From contig JAPFFF010000336.1 in NCBI GenBank assembly GCA_039105265.1, forward strand, positions 1-25,786: a DNA stretch of 25,786 nucleotides, given 5' to 3'. The DNA is from Tritrichomonas musculus. Taxonomy: Eukaryota; Parabasalia; Tritrichomonadida; Tritrichomonadidae. This document shows positions 9,301 to 17,200 of the stretch, piece by piece; the stretch's first letter is position 1; each line of letters starts with the position of its first letter. The position numbers and the translations under genes are program-made. The notes below the pieces were generated by a model. The model was not told where the DNA came from. It searched no databases and saw only the letters and a program-made list of their open reading frames with translations.

Positions 9301-11519
9301 AAAATAATTCAAATGCAAGAGAAAATGATTCAGTCACAAATTCATATGAAAAATACACAAATACCACAGAAAGTAACTCAAACACAAACAACAGCTCAAA
9401 CGCAGATACAACAGAAAATGATACAAATGCAAATAAAAAGCCTGATTCAGAGCCGATAGACAATGAAAAGCTAATTGCAGGGAATCAAGCAGCAGACTAT
9501 GAAGATGATCTGATTAAGAATTTGATTTTGAAAGTTTTGAGCGACTCCCTTGATGCAGTCTGCGCTGCTTCCACGTTCTACATCAAGCGCGACTTCGGCC
9601 GCACGTCGCCCGACTGCGACACGGGCCTGCGCAGCCTCTGCAACATCGAGAAGAGCAAGTGCTACCTCCGATCGTTCCAGACTCACGTGCAGCAGACTTC
9701 CGACCACGAAATGAGCAGCGGCACCCACGAGTTCACTGTTTTCAGCGAGAACTACGTCCCTCTTCTTCTGACGCGCAAGAACCCGTTCACAAGTGTGATT
9801 GAAAAAGATTGCAAAAGTGACAGCAAAATGAGGAATAACGGCCGCTCGTCGTTTGTGATGGAGGAAGTCATTTTCCACTTCCAAGGGACAAAGAAAAAGT
9901 GTCATCTTTTTTACGATTCGGCGAGGAATTCGTCATTCATTGTTGGCGGGATTGAGATACAAAACAGTGATGTGAATTTCATCGTCAAACATGCATTGAA
10001 TTCAATTGAATTCTTTTTGATCGACGGCTTTCAATTCATAATTGAATTTTATCTAGAAAAAGAGTCAATTGACATGAATCCATTGTTTATTAATTCTTTC
10101 AATGAACTTTCTTCTTCTTTAATTAACCAGAAAATTTCAAATTCTTCATTGAGTTTAATTGAAATTATAATTCTGTTAAACTTTTTGAATGGACGATCAT
10201 TCAATTTAATTGACAATTTACCTGTCGTTAACGATACTTTGATATCTCAATTCATACTGAAAAATAATGAACAAAATAATATTAACGATGCGATAATTAG
10301 AAATTGGGCACAAAATTTCTTCAAATTAGATCAAACAATTAATTTAAATTCAATATCAAATAACGAAAATACAAAAATTGTTGGAATAAATCGTTGCATC
10401 GGCATTTTGTCATCACCAATAAGTTTCTTCTCAATTTGTAATAAAAAAGTTTTTTGCGTTGATAATGATAATACTTTAAGGGGTGCTTCTATTATTCTAC
10501 CCCCAAGGGTTCCAAAGGCGACTATTCAAATTTTTAACAGCAACAATCTTTTTGATGCTATTAAAAAAGACATTCAATCAGGCAACAAACATTATCAAAT
10601 TAATTCTGAAAATAACTCATTTAGTTCGCATTGCAATGCTTTTTATGTTATCAATATTAATCAAGTATCAAATAATTGCGTCAATGAATTTTTCGTTGCT
10701 GCATCATTTAATGAATTCTCAGGTATTTTTATTTATTTAATTAAAATGTCTAAACTTTTATTTATAAAATCAATTAAATTAAATGATAATGTTAAACATA
10801 TAACAGGAACACAAAATTATTTCGTTTTTATTTCAAAGAACTCGAATAAAGTTCATTTGATTAAAATTTATTCACAGAATAACTCAAATTCAGGCGAATC
10901 TACATCAATTGATCACAGTTATTTTGCTTCACATTCATCTGAAGTTTCAATAATAAGTGTTTCTAAGAATTTCATTGTATCAATAGATATTGAGCGAAAT
11001 GTTTGCTTAACAATTATTAGTTCTTTACAAACTGTTGCAACATTTACAATGGATAATATTCCCAAGAAAGTTTTTCTATCAAATTCACCGAACTGTCATA
11101 TTATTTCATTAGTGAATAATTACAATGAAAATGGAAAAGAAGAATATAAAATTATATCTTTGGATTTAAATGGAAAAATTATATGGGAATATAAGAGAGA
11201 TGAAAATAACGGAAAGCAAGAAAAAATAACCAATATGGTTCTACTAAATGATGTGAAGAATTCAAATATTATCATCGGCTTAATTATTAACAATTCAATA
11301 ATTGAATGCAGGAGATTAACTGAAACCAAATTGTTAAAAAATAATGAAAAAATTCAAATAAAAAACGATGATTTTGAAGTTATATTGAATTCATTATCAA
11401 AAGACAATATTTCGTTAATTCATTATGATGAAGATTTAAATCTTCTCGGATATATTGATGTTAAAAACACTTTGAATGGATTATTTTTTGAGTATAAAAT
11501 CTCCTCTGTAAAAGTTTGA
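3396..11519 (+). CDS. giant BEACH-family scaffold (lectin-like, PH-like, reduced BEACH, WD repeats)
   Basis: A 2707-residue protein, continuous over 8.1 kb without an intron. An alternative start at 3438 (MSKNFQDP) has TCATT immediately before it, so the first 14 residues are doubtful. Residues 1-1080 and 1220-1850 look like helical solenoid. At ~1083-1210 lies a concanavalin/LamG-like domain (TFSFRFES, EWHRIVISV, IIGQKFDGLICDVQFLN), as in neurobeachin/LYST-type proteins. Residues ~1870-2030 are a repetitive ENNSNSN linker. A PH-like region follows (~2153-2220, ALNSIEFFLIDG). Then comes only the first BEACH helix (SLIEIIILLNFLNGRSFNL, NGRS at 2265-2268), and from ~2328 a WD-like beta region. 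Family members are large scaffolds in vesicle traffic, lysosome size and membrane fission. The missing BEACH core, the GC-rich patch at 9541-9780 and Asn-rich tracts are unusual. Confidence 0.75.
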   Translation: MLFENKNGHYDIIIMSKNFQDPILKLWCDFFIDKKSNSSVSSSLKAPLYDLILQLKNSQNLYRKEKIFPKDNVDDYKSYLSSLFQLDKKISDEEYQVFFFLHDKFQLFQEVFQKILPFFIRGIIHYFYLLEKTCQRYKNENQLDKTIDLSIMDDKFTTTFFRLFLYSTALSDLWNAFDSFFIMNYPTCYTIDPKESFILKNDANLKFRSFDSSVFREIILCTANISEFQLTVNYFLLLLSNIDKLNTNEFLNINTFCNTMIQKYINTFFKVSYPSSQNEIIDDFFKLIHNLYIGKKEEKRIIFSSNEDENNENDNNGNLDLFDSKVQSISLISTMISQIIQNFQNCRDHLMECNFLQYLIHYSIWSFENSGFLHILFKKNSNFSRDSLDLNQKNSQIVTLIDDSTQISKFEFSSKFTLKDLELAHFEKNAQYSVVPDEAKKAICVIKLFVNIPNNNNLISHLISEANELINSYANNDINTNFQNMQKQFNIVNTDDDLIDINLFISTLILVICETLRDISDKEQILLDFSQICFFINDFLFERNSKRNCNNQASYFNNDNIIKTDNNDNDNNTNNNLHINDNSKIDSVNNEEDINFNSNIIKNATEDKNNNDNSNNKNDIIDYASFELISSNANSNFLKFVRNSLYATLLNLPQSFLPQIIDVFSGLIVGSKISICDEIIIFLIQLMNAKKDDFFSNFHTNLFILPLISYGSLLHGNTSEMKRFYYFLYNLLSDSRIINEFFEKKFFVIFIFNKFYDNELSEYLVNFLSPMNLLTSKKAVKNLTNHFLINSIQSLTKIEGDIENLKEHSKSDIEIIEKSFLHINLIFYNYFYFHKKSSIIACKKTKLIDEIDKCLSVIQTNENFYSILQLIYSLQYYSNNNQIIKEFFNDQIDFKSIYQKDFIVFSKLELNSTLKKMLGTFSFGFQHKNIFEMIESAPTKVIPIKNIESLWMIHNILKYNIELHDNFFNYIEKVIDDLFYNQIQLSNSQFLQNCLNYICKSESSINDILLKIVSHVLIWNFPSNLLSPKLSFNKGNFLNILKNCITKNSFNFPSNFAYLSVSNDNEEDEEDVNEKNKGILFGTFHQFTYQFTLTFSFRFESVVSDEYVIFNEIDNKFSIQISKEKSIQFFENNSIILNGDKTVNNFFLTEKEWHRIVISVTYSKVSVTVDGENAFSNDNKPIQLRSTFLSKNFSFIIGQKFDGLICDVQFLNATNYSESDLQKISKFEISNENRIHNSIGTFRPYINDFGQNLFYDPKYPQLLFFYEGRILLERNNLFKQLDENDIILCIFSNLDDSKILKKTLKILLKFDSIESFNFEDHVFPDDDSFLRFVFLLNDNIALFNNELFETCFKLFEKIQSIKKKQIFVSEFLFNLIAWKSHFADIYNRLIMNILPNLVKQTNSNSNVISSVSISSIFNAIENEESDLNKSFLFELLFSFLNKHLTLLNDQKRTQFESPKKIILNKLNGLFKNDSYCISDDALNLSFFNEEVINSDMEMDHLLIELTRFVEYGKDDLVSEFILRLFGLRATQTNTITVLEMMNVNCQKIIFKKFIDLFFSSSSLPFNIDTNSFYKLVSCVTEDIDKADILFGVLICLSSSQRLKLIDFKSSFEIYQLISELLIRDSNFDLKKVFFIFWSIILTFENDLNLDKICQILLKFESSEIVSYFALMLHLSHFKDWKSLIDKLMHSIISMLTNNLKKKKFSKMSEKLIEIFIDLTITISMVTNLNGVTDDNDANLLNLMDLSRCDESFKIFNSFGLDKIKNGLNSCSKEVLQFASAVEKYEGIHYNENLVLFIALAVCAANSGGDSSTETGLINALTAIIAKNGSAASEEYFRHIYRILRKLAAPQQLVSEMMNSFPQFSLIAAENQKTEKNPNSTENNTDTTENNSNSNTTENNSNSNTTENNSNSNTTENNSNSNTTENNSNSNTTENNSNSNTTENNSNSNKIENNSNANSNENNSNTISNENNSNARENDSVTNSYEKYTNTTESNSNTNNSSNADTTENDTNANKKPDSEPIDNEKLIAGNQAADYEDDLIKNLILKVLSDSLDAVCAASTFYIKRDFGRTSPDCDTGLRSLCNIEKSKCYLRSFQTHVQQTSDHEMSSGTHEFTVFSENYVPLLLTRKNPFTSVIEKDCKSDSKMRNNGRSSFVMEEVIFHFQGTKKKCHLFYDSARNSSFIVGGIEIQNSDVNFIVKHALNSIEFFLIDGFQFIIEFYLEKESIDMNPLFINSFNELSSSLINQKISNSSLSLIEIIILLNFLNGRSFNLIDNLPVVNDTLISQFILKNNEQNNINDAIIRNWAQNFFKLDQTINLNSISNNENTKIVGINRCIGILSSPISFFSICNKKVFCVDNDNTLRGASIILPPRVPKATIQIFNSNNLFDAIKKDIQSGNKHYQINSENNSFSSHCNAFYVININQVSNNCVNEFFVAASFNEFSGIFIYLIKMSKLLFIKSIKLNDNVKHITGTQNYFVFISKNSNKVHLIKIYSQNNSNSGESTSIDHSYFASHSSEVSIISVSKNFIVSIDIERNVCLTIISSLQTVATFTMDNIPKKVFLSNSPNCHIISLVNNYNENGKEEYKIISLDLNGKIIWEYKRDENNGKQEKITNMVLLNDVKNSNIIIGLIINNSIIECRRLTETKLLKNNEKIQIKNDDFEVILNSLSKDNISLIHYDEDLNLLGYIDVKNTLNGLFFEYKISSVKV
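3433..3437 (+). promoter_or_regulatory. initiator-like TCATT before alternative BEACH start
   Basis: TCATT directly abuts the in-frame ATG at 3438 (UTR of 3 nt if used). It lies inside the longer reading of the gene and favours, without proving, the shorter start. Confidence 0.25.
5043..5262 (+). repeat. Asn/Asp-rich low-complexity tract in BEACH gene
   Basis: Codons here are dominated by AAT/AAC/GAT and encode about 70 residues that are mostly Asn, Asp, Lys and Ile. It is likely a disordered loop between solenoid segments, grown by replication slippage of AAT/GAT triplets. Confidence 0.75.
9051..9239 (+). repeat. seven perfect 27-bp tandem repeats in BEACH gene
   Basis: The unit encodes TTENNSNSN; copies start at 9051, 9078, 9105, 9132, 9159, 9186 and 9213. 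All seven appear identical at the DNA level, including synonymous positions. Degenerate copies continue to about 9320 (KIENNSNAN, SNENNSNTI, SNENNSNAR). Perfect identity implies recent expansion, and copy number is probably polymorphic. It encodes a disordered linker just before the PH-like region. Confidence 0.92.
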
Positions 11520-11867
11520 TAGTAACTTCATTGTTATTATTTCACCACATTTTACGGTTTTAATAACGTATTAATTTCTATTATAGAATGAAGATATCCA
11601 GAGATGTGGTTAATATGGTTCGATATATAATATATAATTTAATAAATTTAATTTATATATACATATTATTATTTTTTAGTTTGCTTTAACTGGTTGCATT
11701 TTATCAAAGAATATATCTAAAATGCTTATTATTTATTTTTATAATAGCCAAATCATTACTCGAAAATGCATAAATTGAAATACATGCAAATAACGCAATG
11801 ATTAATAGCTTTAATTTAAGAATTTTTCTTAAGAATATCGTTAATTATTAACTTCATTTAAAAAAGA
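11520..11867. other. intergenic, nothing recognised
   Basis: 348 bp of AT-rich DNA downstream of the BEACH gene, with only A/T-rich simple sequence and no RNA gene visible. Confidence 0.55.
11854..11858 (+). promoter_or_regulatory. initiator-like TCATT before doubtful short ORF
   Basis: TCATT with +1 A at 11856 lies 12 nt before the ATG at 11868, the spacing expected for a real trichomonad gene. TCATT is also common by chance in this composition. Confidence 0.25.
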
Positions 11868-12107
11868 ATGGAAATAAAGAATTTTATTTCTTTAAATAAA
11901 AATATGATTAATATTAAATTTACTAAATCCTTCAAAACACATTTCTCTCAATACTCTAAATTACAACTTTTCATTGGTATTAAGCACATTGCAAGTTTTA
12001 TAATAATATCTATGACCGAATATCTCTTTACCTTAAAAATCGGTAATGGAGATTTTGATATTCGCAACCATCAAAAAAGGTGGTTGAACTTCACAAAAAA
12101 ATTTTGA
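11868..12107 (+). CDS. doubtful 79-residue hypothetical protein
   Basis: A short ORF rich in Lys, Ile, Phe and Asn, matching local base composition, with one weakly hydrophobic stretch at residues ~32-48. I recognise no family. In favour: an ATG with an initiator-like TCATT 12 nt upstream, and a C-terminal part (LFTLKIGNGDFDIRNHQKRW) that reads more like real protein than random AT-rich translation. Against: small size, no conserved motif, and a 1.2-kb intergenic gap in which one chance ORF of this length is plausible. It could be a fragment of a decayed larger gene. Confidence 0.25.
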   Translation: MEIKNFISLNKNMINIKFTKSFKTHFSQYSKLQLFIGIKHIASFIIISMTEYLFTLKIGNGDFDIRNHQKRWLNFTKKF

Positions 12108-12740
12108 AAATTGTGGTTATTTGCTTATCTCCAGCGTAGATAAAAAATTAAACTTAAAAAATAATAAATAGATGGCGAATTTTTAAAAATTTCCTATTTT
12201 CGAAAAACAATAAAACAATAAATAGAAAGTTGGTTGAGGTTTTTGTATTAGTTTCTTTCAAATATTTTCTCAATAATTGAATTCTTATAAATGGATGAAA
12301 TTATATGGTTACATTAAGCGCAACTTTTTGAGAGCAAATTGGAAATATAATTTTAAAATAATCTCTGTTTATTGAAAAAGTGATAAACGTTTATATTTAT
12401 TATTTGAATAGGTGGATCAAAAAATATTCGTTTTCTTTCAATTTTGATTATTTTATTGATTTTATATGGTTGAAAATCATAATTTCAAACGAATATTTAT
12501 ACATATAAATTTTATACTTTTGGTCAAATAATCATTTAGTTTTAATCATATTTACGTAATAAATTATTGAAAAAATTTATGGCAATAACATATTCATTCT
12601 TGGTAATAAATTGTGAAAATTCTGAAAAACTTTTTGAAAATTCAATACGGAGTAACTTTTTCATAGTATAATCTATACTATTGTTTTTATTAAATTTTTA
12701 AAAATATTTATTCCTTCCTTGTTCATTTAAACATTTGCAC
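12108..12740. other. intergenic, nothing recognised
   Basis: 633 bp of AT-rich DNA, with no ORF above chance and no structured RNA seen. It ends in the promoter region of the ubiquitin-fold-like gene. Confidence 0.55.
12723..12727 (+). promoter_or_regulatory. initiator-like TCATT of ubiquitin-fold gene
   Basis: +1 A at 12725 gives a 16-nt 5' UTR to the ATG at 12741. It matches the trichomonad Inr consensus and supports that ATG over the TTG at 12735. Confidence 0.5.
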
Positions 12741-13307
12741 ATGTCCCTCACAATATCATCAACGGCTGCAACAGACGCAGAAAGGGTGGAGCTTTTAATA
12801 TGCACACCTCATCAGCCTGTTCGCAAAGTATCAGCAAGATTATCTGGACACGTTCGTGCTCTGCAAATTTTATGGCAGAACAGCCCCAAAAAATTTATTT
12901 ATAATGGACAAGAATTATCGGAAACGATGACATTTAGCTTTTATGGTATCAAGGATGGTGAATCAATTATCGCTCTTCCAAAAATAGAATTAAATGATAG
13001 CTTAGAATGCTGGAAGAAAGTATCAATGAACCGCTTGGAGTTTAATGATCTTGTCAAATCAATGACAAATCCAAAAACTTCAAGAGAAGTAGCTAGACTA
13101 AGAGATTTACGCTTTATCGGAATTGAAAAGAAGCTACACGTATATCATAAATTGAAAAAAGCTTTTGAAGAAGACAACTTTGAAAATATTCATTTTGACG
13201 ACAAAGATTCTTTTAGGAAAATTGATCAAAACAACAATGATGATCATTTAATACTTGAATCAAATTTATTTGCTCCATCAGAAGATGCTCTCCCAATACT
13301 TTGGTAA
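12741..13307 (+). CDS. ubiquitin-fold-like domain protein, function unknown
   Basis: A 188-residue protein starting at ATG 12741; the frame also opens at a TTG two codons earlier, which I reject. Residues ~15-80 resemble a ubiquitin-like beta-grasp fold: an initial strand (RVELLICTP), a helix region (SGHVRALQILWQN), then KFIYNGQELSETMTF and YGIKDGESIIALPK. This parallels the LIFxGKxLxDxxTL / YxIxxxSxIxL pattern of ubiquitin-like domains. The rest is helical and charged (residues 85-150) with an acidic tail. There is no C-terminal Gly-Gly, so it would not be conjugated like ubiquitin; an integral Ubl adaptor is more likely. I cannot name a family. The codon mix is slightly less AT-rich than the flanks, as expected for a real gene. 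Confidence 0.7.
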   Translation: MSLTISSTAATDAERVELLICTPHQPVRKVSARLSGHVRALQILWQNSPKKFIYNGQELSETMTFSFYGIKDGESIIALPKIELNDSLECWKKVSMNRLEFNDLVKSMTNPKTSREVARLRDLRFIGIEKKLHVYHKLKKAFEEDNFENIHFDDKDSFRKIDQNNNDDHLILESNLFAPSEDALPILW

Positions 13308-14222
13308 CAAATAACGGATTCGACATTTCTATCAACTCAAGAACAAATAATTTATTTTTTTTTAATTAATAGATTTATAAATTTAAATTAGAGTAAACGG
13401 CCTTACCCTTAAATTTATTTTGATTTATAATATTTAAATTTGAAATTATTGAAATGAAACGCGCTTGATTGCGAATCAGATCAATAGCTAAAACGACCAC
13501 GATTTATTACATGCTAACCCCCAAGTGAAATACATTATTACTAGATTATGAAAACATGTTGGTTTTCGCGAAATAATAAATAATCATAGATGCATCAAAT
13601 CTGAAATGACAACGAAAATATATTTGATTGAATATACATTGAATCAGAAAAAATCGATATTGATGGATTCATTCATGCTGAGTTAGAATAGAGCCAATAC
13701 AAAGATAAATGAAATAGTTACTTGAGAAAATTTCAATAATATTGCTAAAACAATATTGCATACTGGACTTTTGAAACGAAATAAAAAATAATTTTAAAAT
13801 AAAGCTTATTTCTGCAACCAGTCGTAGAGAATGCAGACATCAACTTTGACATTAATTATTAATAATCGCTTTATCGTTTGACATGTGTGAATGAATGAAG
13901 TAAAATAATATCTTAACCAATTGTTAAGTGAACAACACAAAAAGTTGACGTTTATGGATAAATGAATTCAATAAAACAATTGTTTTCATTTTTTGCTTAA
14001 TTCATTAAATCCAGCATTTTGCGTTTTGATTTTATATTCAGTTAATTAATTTAATTCAATTTTATTATTTTGAAAAAAATTCGTTTTGATTTATATAACA
14101 TTTCTTTCTCAATTTTTTTTTAAATACAATAACGTATTTTCTAAATCTAAAATTATCATTATCTAAATGCATATTTATTAAACATATTTATATTTATAAA
14201 TAAAACAAAAGAAATAAAAAGA

Positions 14223-14253
<31 letters not shown>

Positions 14254-14264
14254 ATCCTTTCTTT
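13308..14264. other. long intergenic region, no gene seen
   Basis: About 960 bp without a convincing ORF. It contains a perfect 14-bp palindrome AAAACAATTGTTTT at 13973-13986 and a T tract at the right end. No tRNA or snRNA-like signature was recognised. Confidence 0.55.
14223..14244 (+). repeat. 22-T homopolymer tract upstream of CFAP97-like gene
   Basis: An unbroken run of 22 T ends 26 bp before the start codon. It is probably a nucleosome-depleting poly(dA:dT) promoter element or simple slippage. Confidence 0.85.
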
Positions 14265-14269
14265 TCATT
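14265..14269 (+). promoter_or_regulatory. initiator-like TCATT of CFAP97-like gene
   Basis: +1 A at 14267 would leave only a 4-nt leader before ATG 14271. It fits the consensus, but the spacing is short even for trichomonads. Confidence 0.4.
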
Positions 14270-14270
14270 T

Positions 14271-17200
14271 ATGAGCCGCGAACCATCAACTGTATCCCAA
14301 TATCTTGATATTAAAGAAAAAAAGCGTGCATATCAACGACATATAAATGCACTTAATGAAATTCTTGCACATCCGGCTTCAGTAAATACTTCTCATCCTC
14401 CTCCTTGCGGCCGAATTATTGAATATGACAAGCACCGAGCACGAAATCGAAAACTTCAACTCGAAGCAGAGGCTGACAATATGAGATCAATTTTAGAAAT
14501 AAATAGAATCACTCAAGAAAGGCATATGCTCTATCAAATGAATAGGTCAGCTCCAACTTCTAGGACAGCTCATAAATGGACAAAACAACTTGATGAATGT
14601 GAAAAAGAGCTTTCAACATCGCGAACAAGACCTCAAACTTCAATAAAACTACTTTTCCCACAGTCAAATACACAATCGAGACCGCCGAAAAGAATTATAT
14701 CAGATAGTGGAATGACAGTCGTAGATGATGAGCCAACAACTACACCAAGCTTGAAAGCTACGTCTAATTCTAAGACAAGATCAAAGGTATTTCTTCGTCC
14801 AAATTCATCAATATCAAATTCTAACTATTTAAATACTAATTCACCTAATAAAACAAAAAGTCCAGTTATCAAACAACCACAGAAAAAACAGGGAACCCCA
14901 TCCAAAACCGTTACTGTCAAGAAAGATCAAACACCACGAAAGAAAAAATCTGAGAAATCGAATGCTCTTAAACCTATTAAACCTTTAGTCAAAGATGATA
15001 AAAGTACATTATCTTCGGCAAGCGATTTTGGATCACAAGAAGAATTTCATTCAAAAACAAATACAAAAGAAAGGAATGATGAAATTAACAATTCAATAAG
15101 TGCAACTCTTGAATCAGCAATTAACAAACTTGGCGGGAAAAACAAGAAAGAAAGTAAAAAGAAAGAACAAAGTGACAATTTTGAAAATTCAGACGAATTT
15201 GATAAATCATCAAACGAAAATAAAACTAAAGATGAAAAAGAAAACACGAAATCGTCAGATTCAGATGAAGGAAATGAAAACTACAAAGAATCTGAAAAAG
15301 ATAACTTTGAATCTTCAGAAAAGGGAAGCGAGAACAAAAGCAAAAGCGACTTTGAAAATGATGATTTTGAAAATAATGAATCACCACACTCGAAAAAGGA
15401 TGAATCAGAAAGCGATTCAAAATTGGGCAATATGATGAATGGGGCACTCAACAAACTTACTGGAAAAGAAGATAGTAACAAAAAATCTAACAGTGAAAGT
15501 GAAAAAGAAAAGTCTGAATCAGAAAAAGACAAGGAAGGCCGTTCAGATACAGATTTTGATAATAACAATGATAAAAGTGAAGAAGATGATGAAAAGAAAA
15601 AATCCGATTCTGATAAGAAATCAGGCTCTGACGAGAAAGAAGAGAAAAATAGTGATAACAATGATGATAATTTTGATGATAATTTCGACGATTTTAACAA
15701 ATCTGAAAAGAATAGTGAAGATAGTGATAACGAAGAAAAACCAAAAGAACTTGGTGAAGCTAAATCAGGCAAACTTTCTGATATGATAGGAAGCACCTTT
15801 GATAAGTTGAATGGCGACAATGATGAAAAGTCAGATAAGGAAAGTGAGAAAAAAGAATCAGAAAAAGAAAAATCAGATAAGAGTAGCGGAAATGAAGGAT
15901 TTGATAATGAAAATGATGACTTTGAAAATGAGGGATTTGATAATAATAGCGAAAAAGAAAAATCAGATAATGAAAGTGAGAAAGAAAAATCAGATAATGA
16001 AAGTGAAAAAGAAAAATCAGATAATGAAAGTGAGAAAGAAAAATCAGATAACGAAAGTGAAAAAGAAAAATCAGATAATGAAAGTGAGAAAGAAAAATCA
16101 GATAACGAAAGTGAAAAAGAAAAATCAGATAATGAAAGTGAAAAAGAAAAATCAGACGATGAAAGATCTGAGAAAAATAGTGAAAATGATGACTTTGAAA
16201 ACGAAGGATTTGATAATGATAGTGAGAAAGAAAAATCAGACGATGAAAGTGAAAAAGAAACAAAAACGAAAAATCTTGAAGAACAATCAGGAAATCTTAC
16301 TGACATGATAGGTGACGTTTTTAATAAGTTAAATGACAGCGAAAAAGCTAAATCCAACAATGACGATGAAAAAGAAGAATCAGAAAAAGAGAAATCAGAG
16401 AAAGAAAGCGAAAACGAAGGATTTGATAATGACAGTGAAAAAGAAGATTCTGACAAAGATAAATCTGAAAACGAAAGTGACCAAGAAGGCTCAGTCAAAA
16501 ATAAAAATACAGATTCCAATAAAATTTCAGATGTTTTAGGAGAAGCTTTAGGCAAGAAAAGTGATGATGAGCAATCAGATAAGGAAAGTGAAAAAGAAGA
16601 ATCTAATAATGAAAGCGAAAAAGAAGAATCTAATAAAGAAAGTGAGAAAGAGGAATCTAACAAAGAAAGTGAAAAGGACGAATCAGATAATGAAAGTGAA
16701 AAAGAAAATTTAAACAAAGTTAACGAAAGCGAAGGATTTGATAATGAAAATGATGAACCAGAACCTGTCAAAAAGCTTGATAACGTTTTACAATCAGCAA
16801 TGACTAAAGATATTTCACCTGAAAAAGATAGCAATGAAAGTGATAAGGAGAAGGATGAAGCTTCGAATCTTGAATTTTCAGGTCTTGGATCAACATTGGA
16901 GGCGATTGCAGCGGAATTGAGTGATGTCAACAAATCTGATAATGAGACAAAATCTGATATTGAAAAGGAGATCGAACAAGAAATAGAAAAAGAAGAGAAA
17001 GAATCAAATGAAGGCGCAAATGCACTTGGCGGCTTGATGGGAGGCGTTCTTAACTCATTAACAGGCAATGACAACGATCAAAATGAAGAAAATAAAAGTA
17101 GCAGCAGAAAAAGTGATTCTGATGATCCATTCAACGAAGGAAACATAGATAGTCCAAAAAGTACCAAAAGTAACGAAGACAACAACAACTCAGATGATGA

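Noticed and set aside
8978-9463. Antisense ORF (161 codons) and overlapping frames over the ENNSNSN array
   Set aside because: The 27-bp repeat has a period divisible by three, so all frames lacking a stop in one unit stay open. The translations are pure repeats.
9471-9905. 144-codon antisense ORF in the GC-rich island
   Set aside because: GC-rich codons reduce stops on the opposite strand. The sense frame carries the PH/BEACH continuity on both sides.
12735-12740. TTG start for the ubiquitin-fold-like protein
   Set aside because: ATG at 12741 is two codons on and has TCATT 16 nt upstream.
13973-13986. 14-bp palindrome AAAACAATTGTTTT
   Set aside because: Built almost wholly of A/T; palindromes of this kind are expected by chance here.
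15281-17074. 597-codon antisense ORF rich in Ser/Leu/Phe
   Set aside because: It is the mirror of GAA/AAA/TCA/GAT repeats in the CFAP97-like gene; repetitive codons leave the opposite strand free of stops. No independent protein character.
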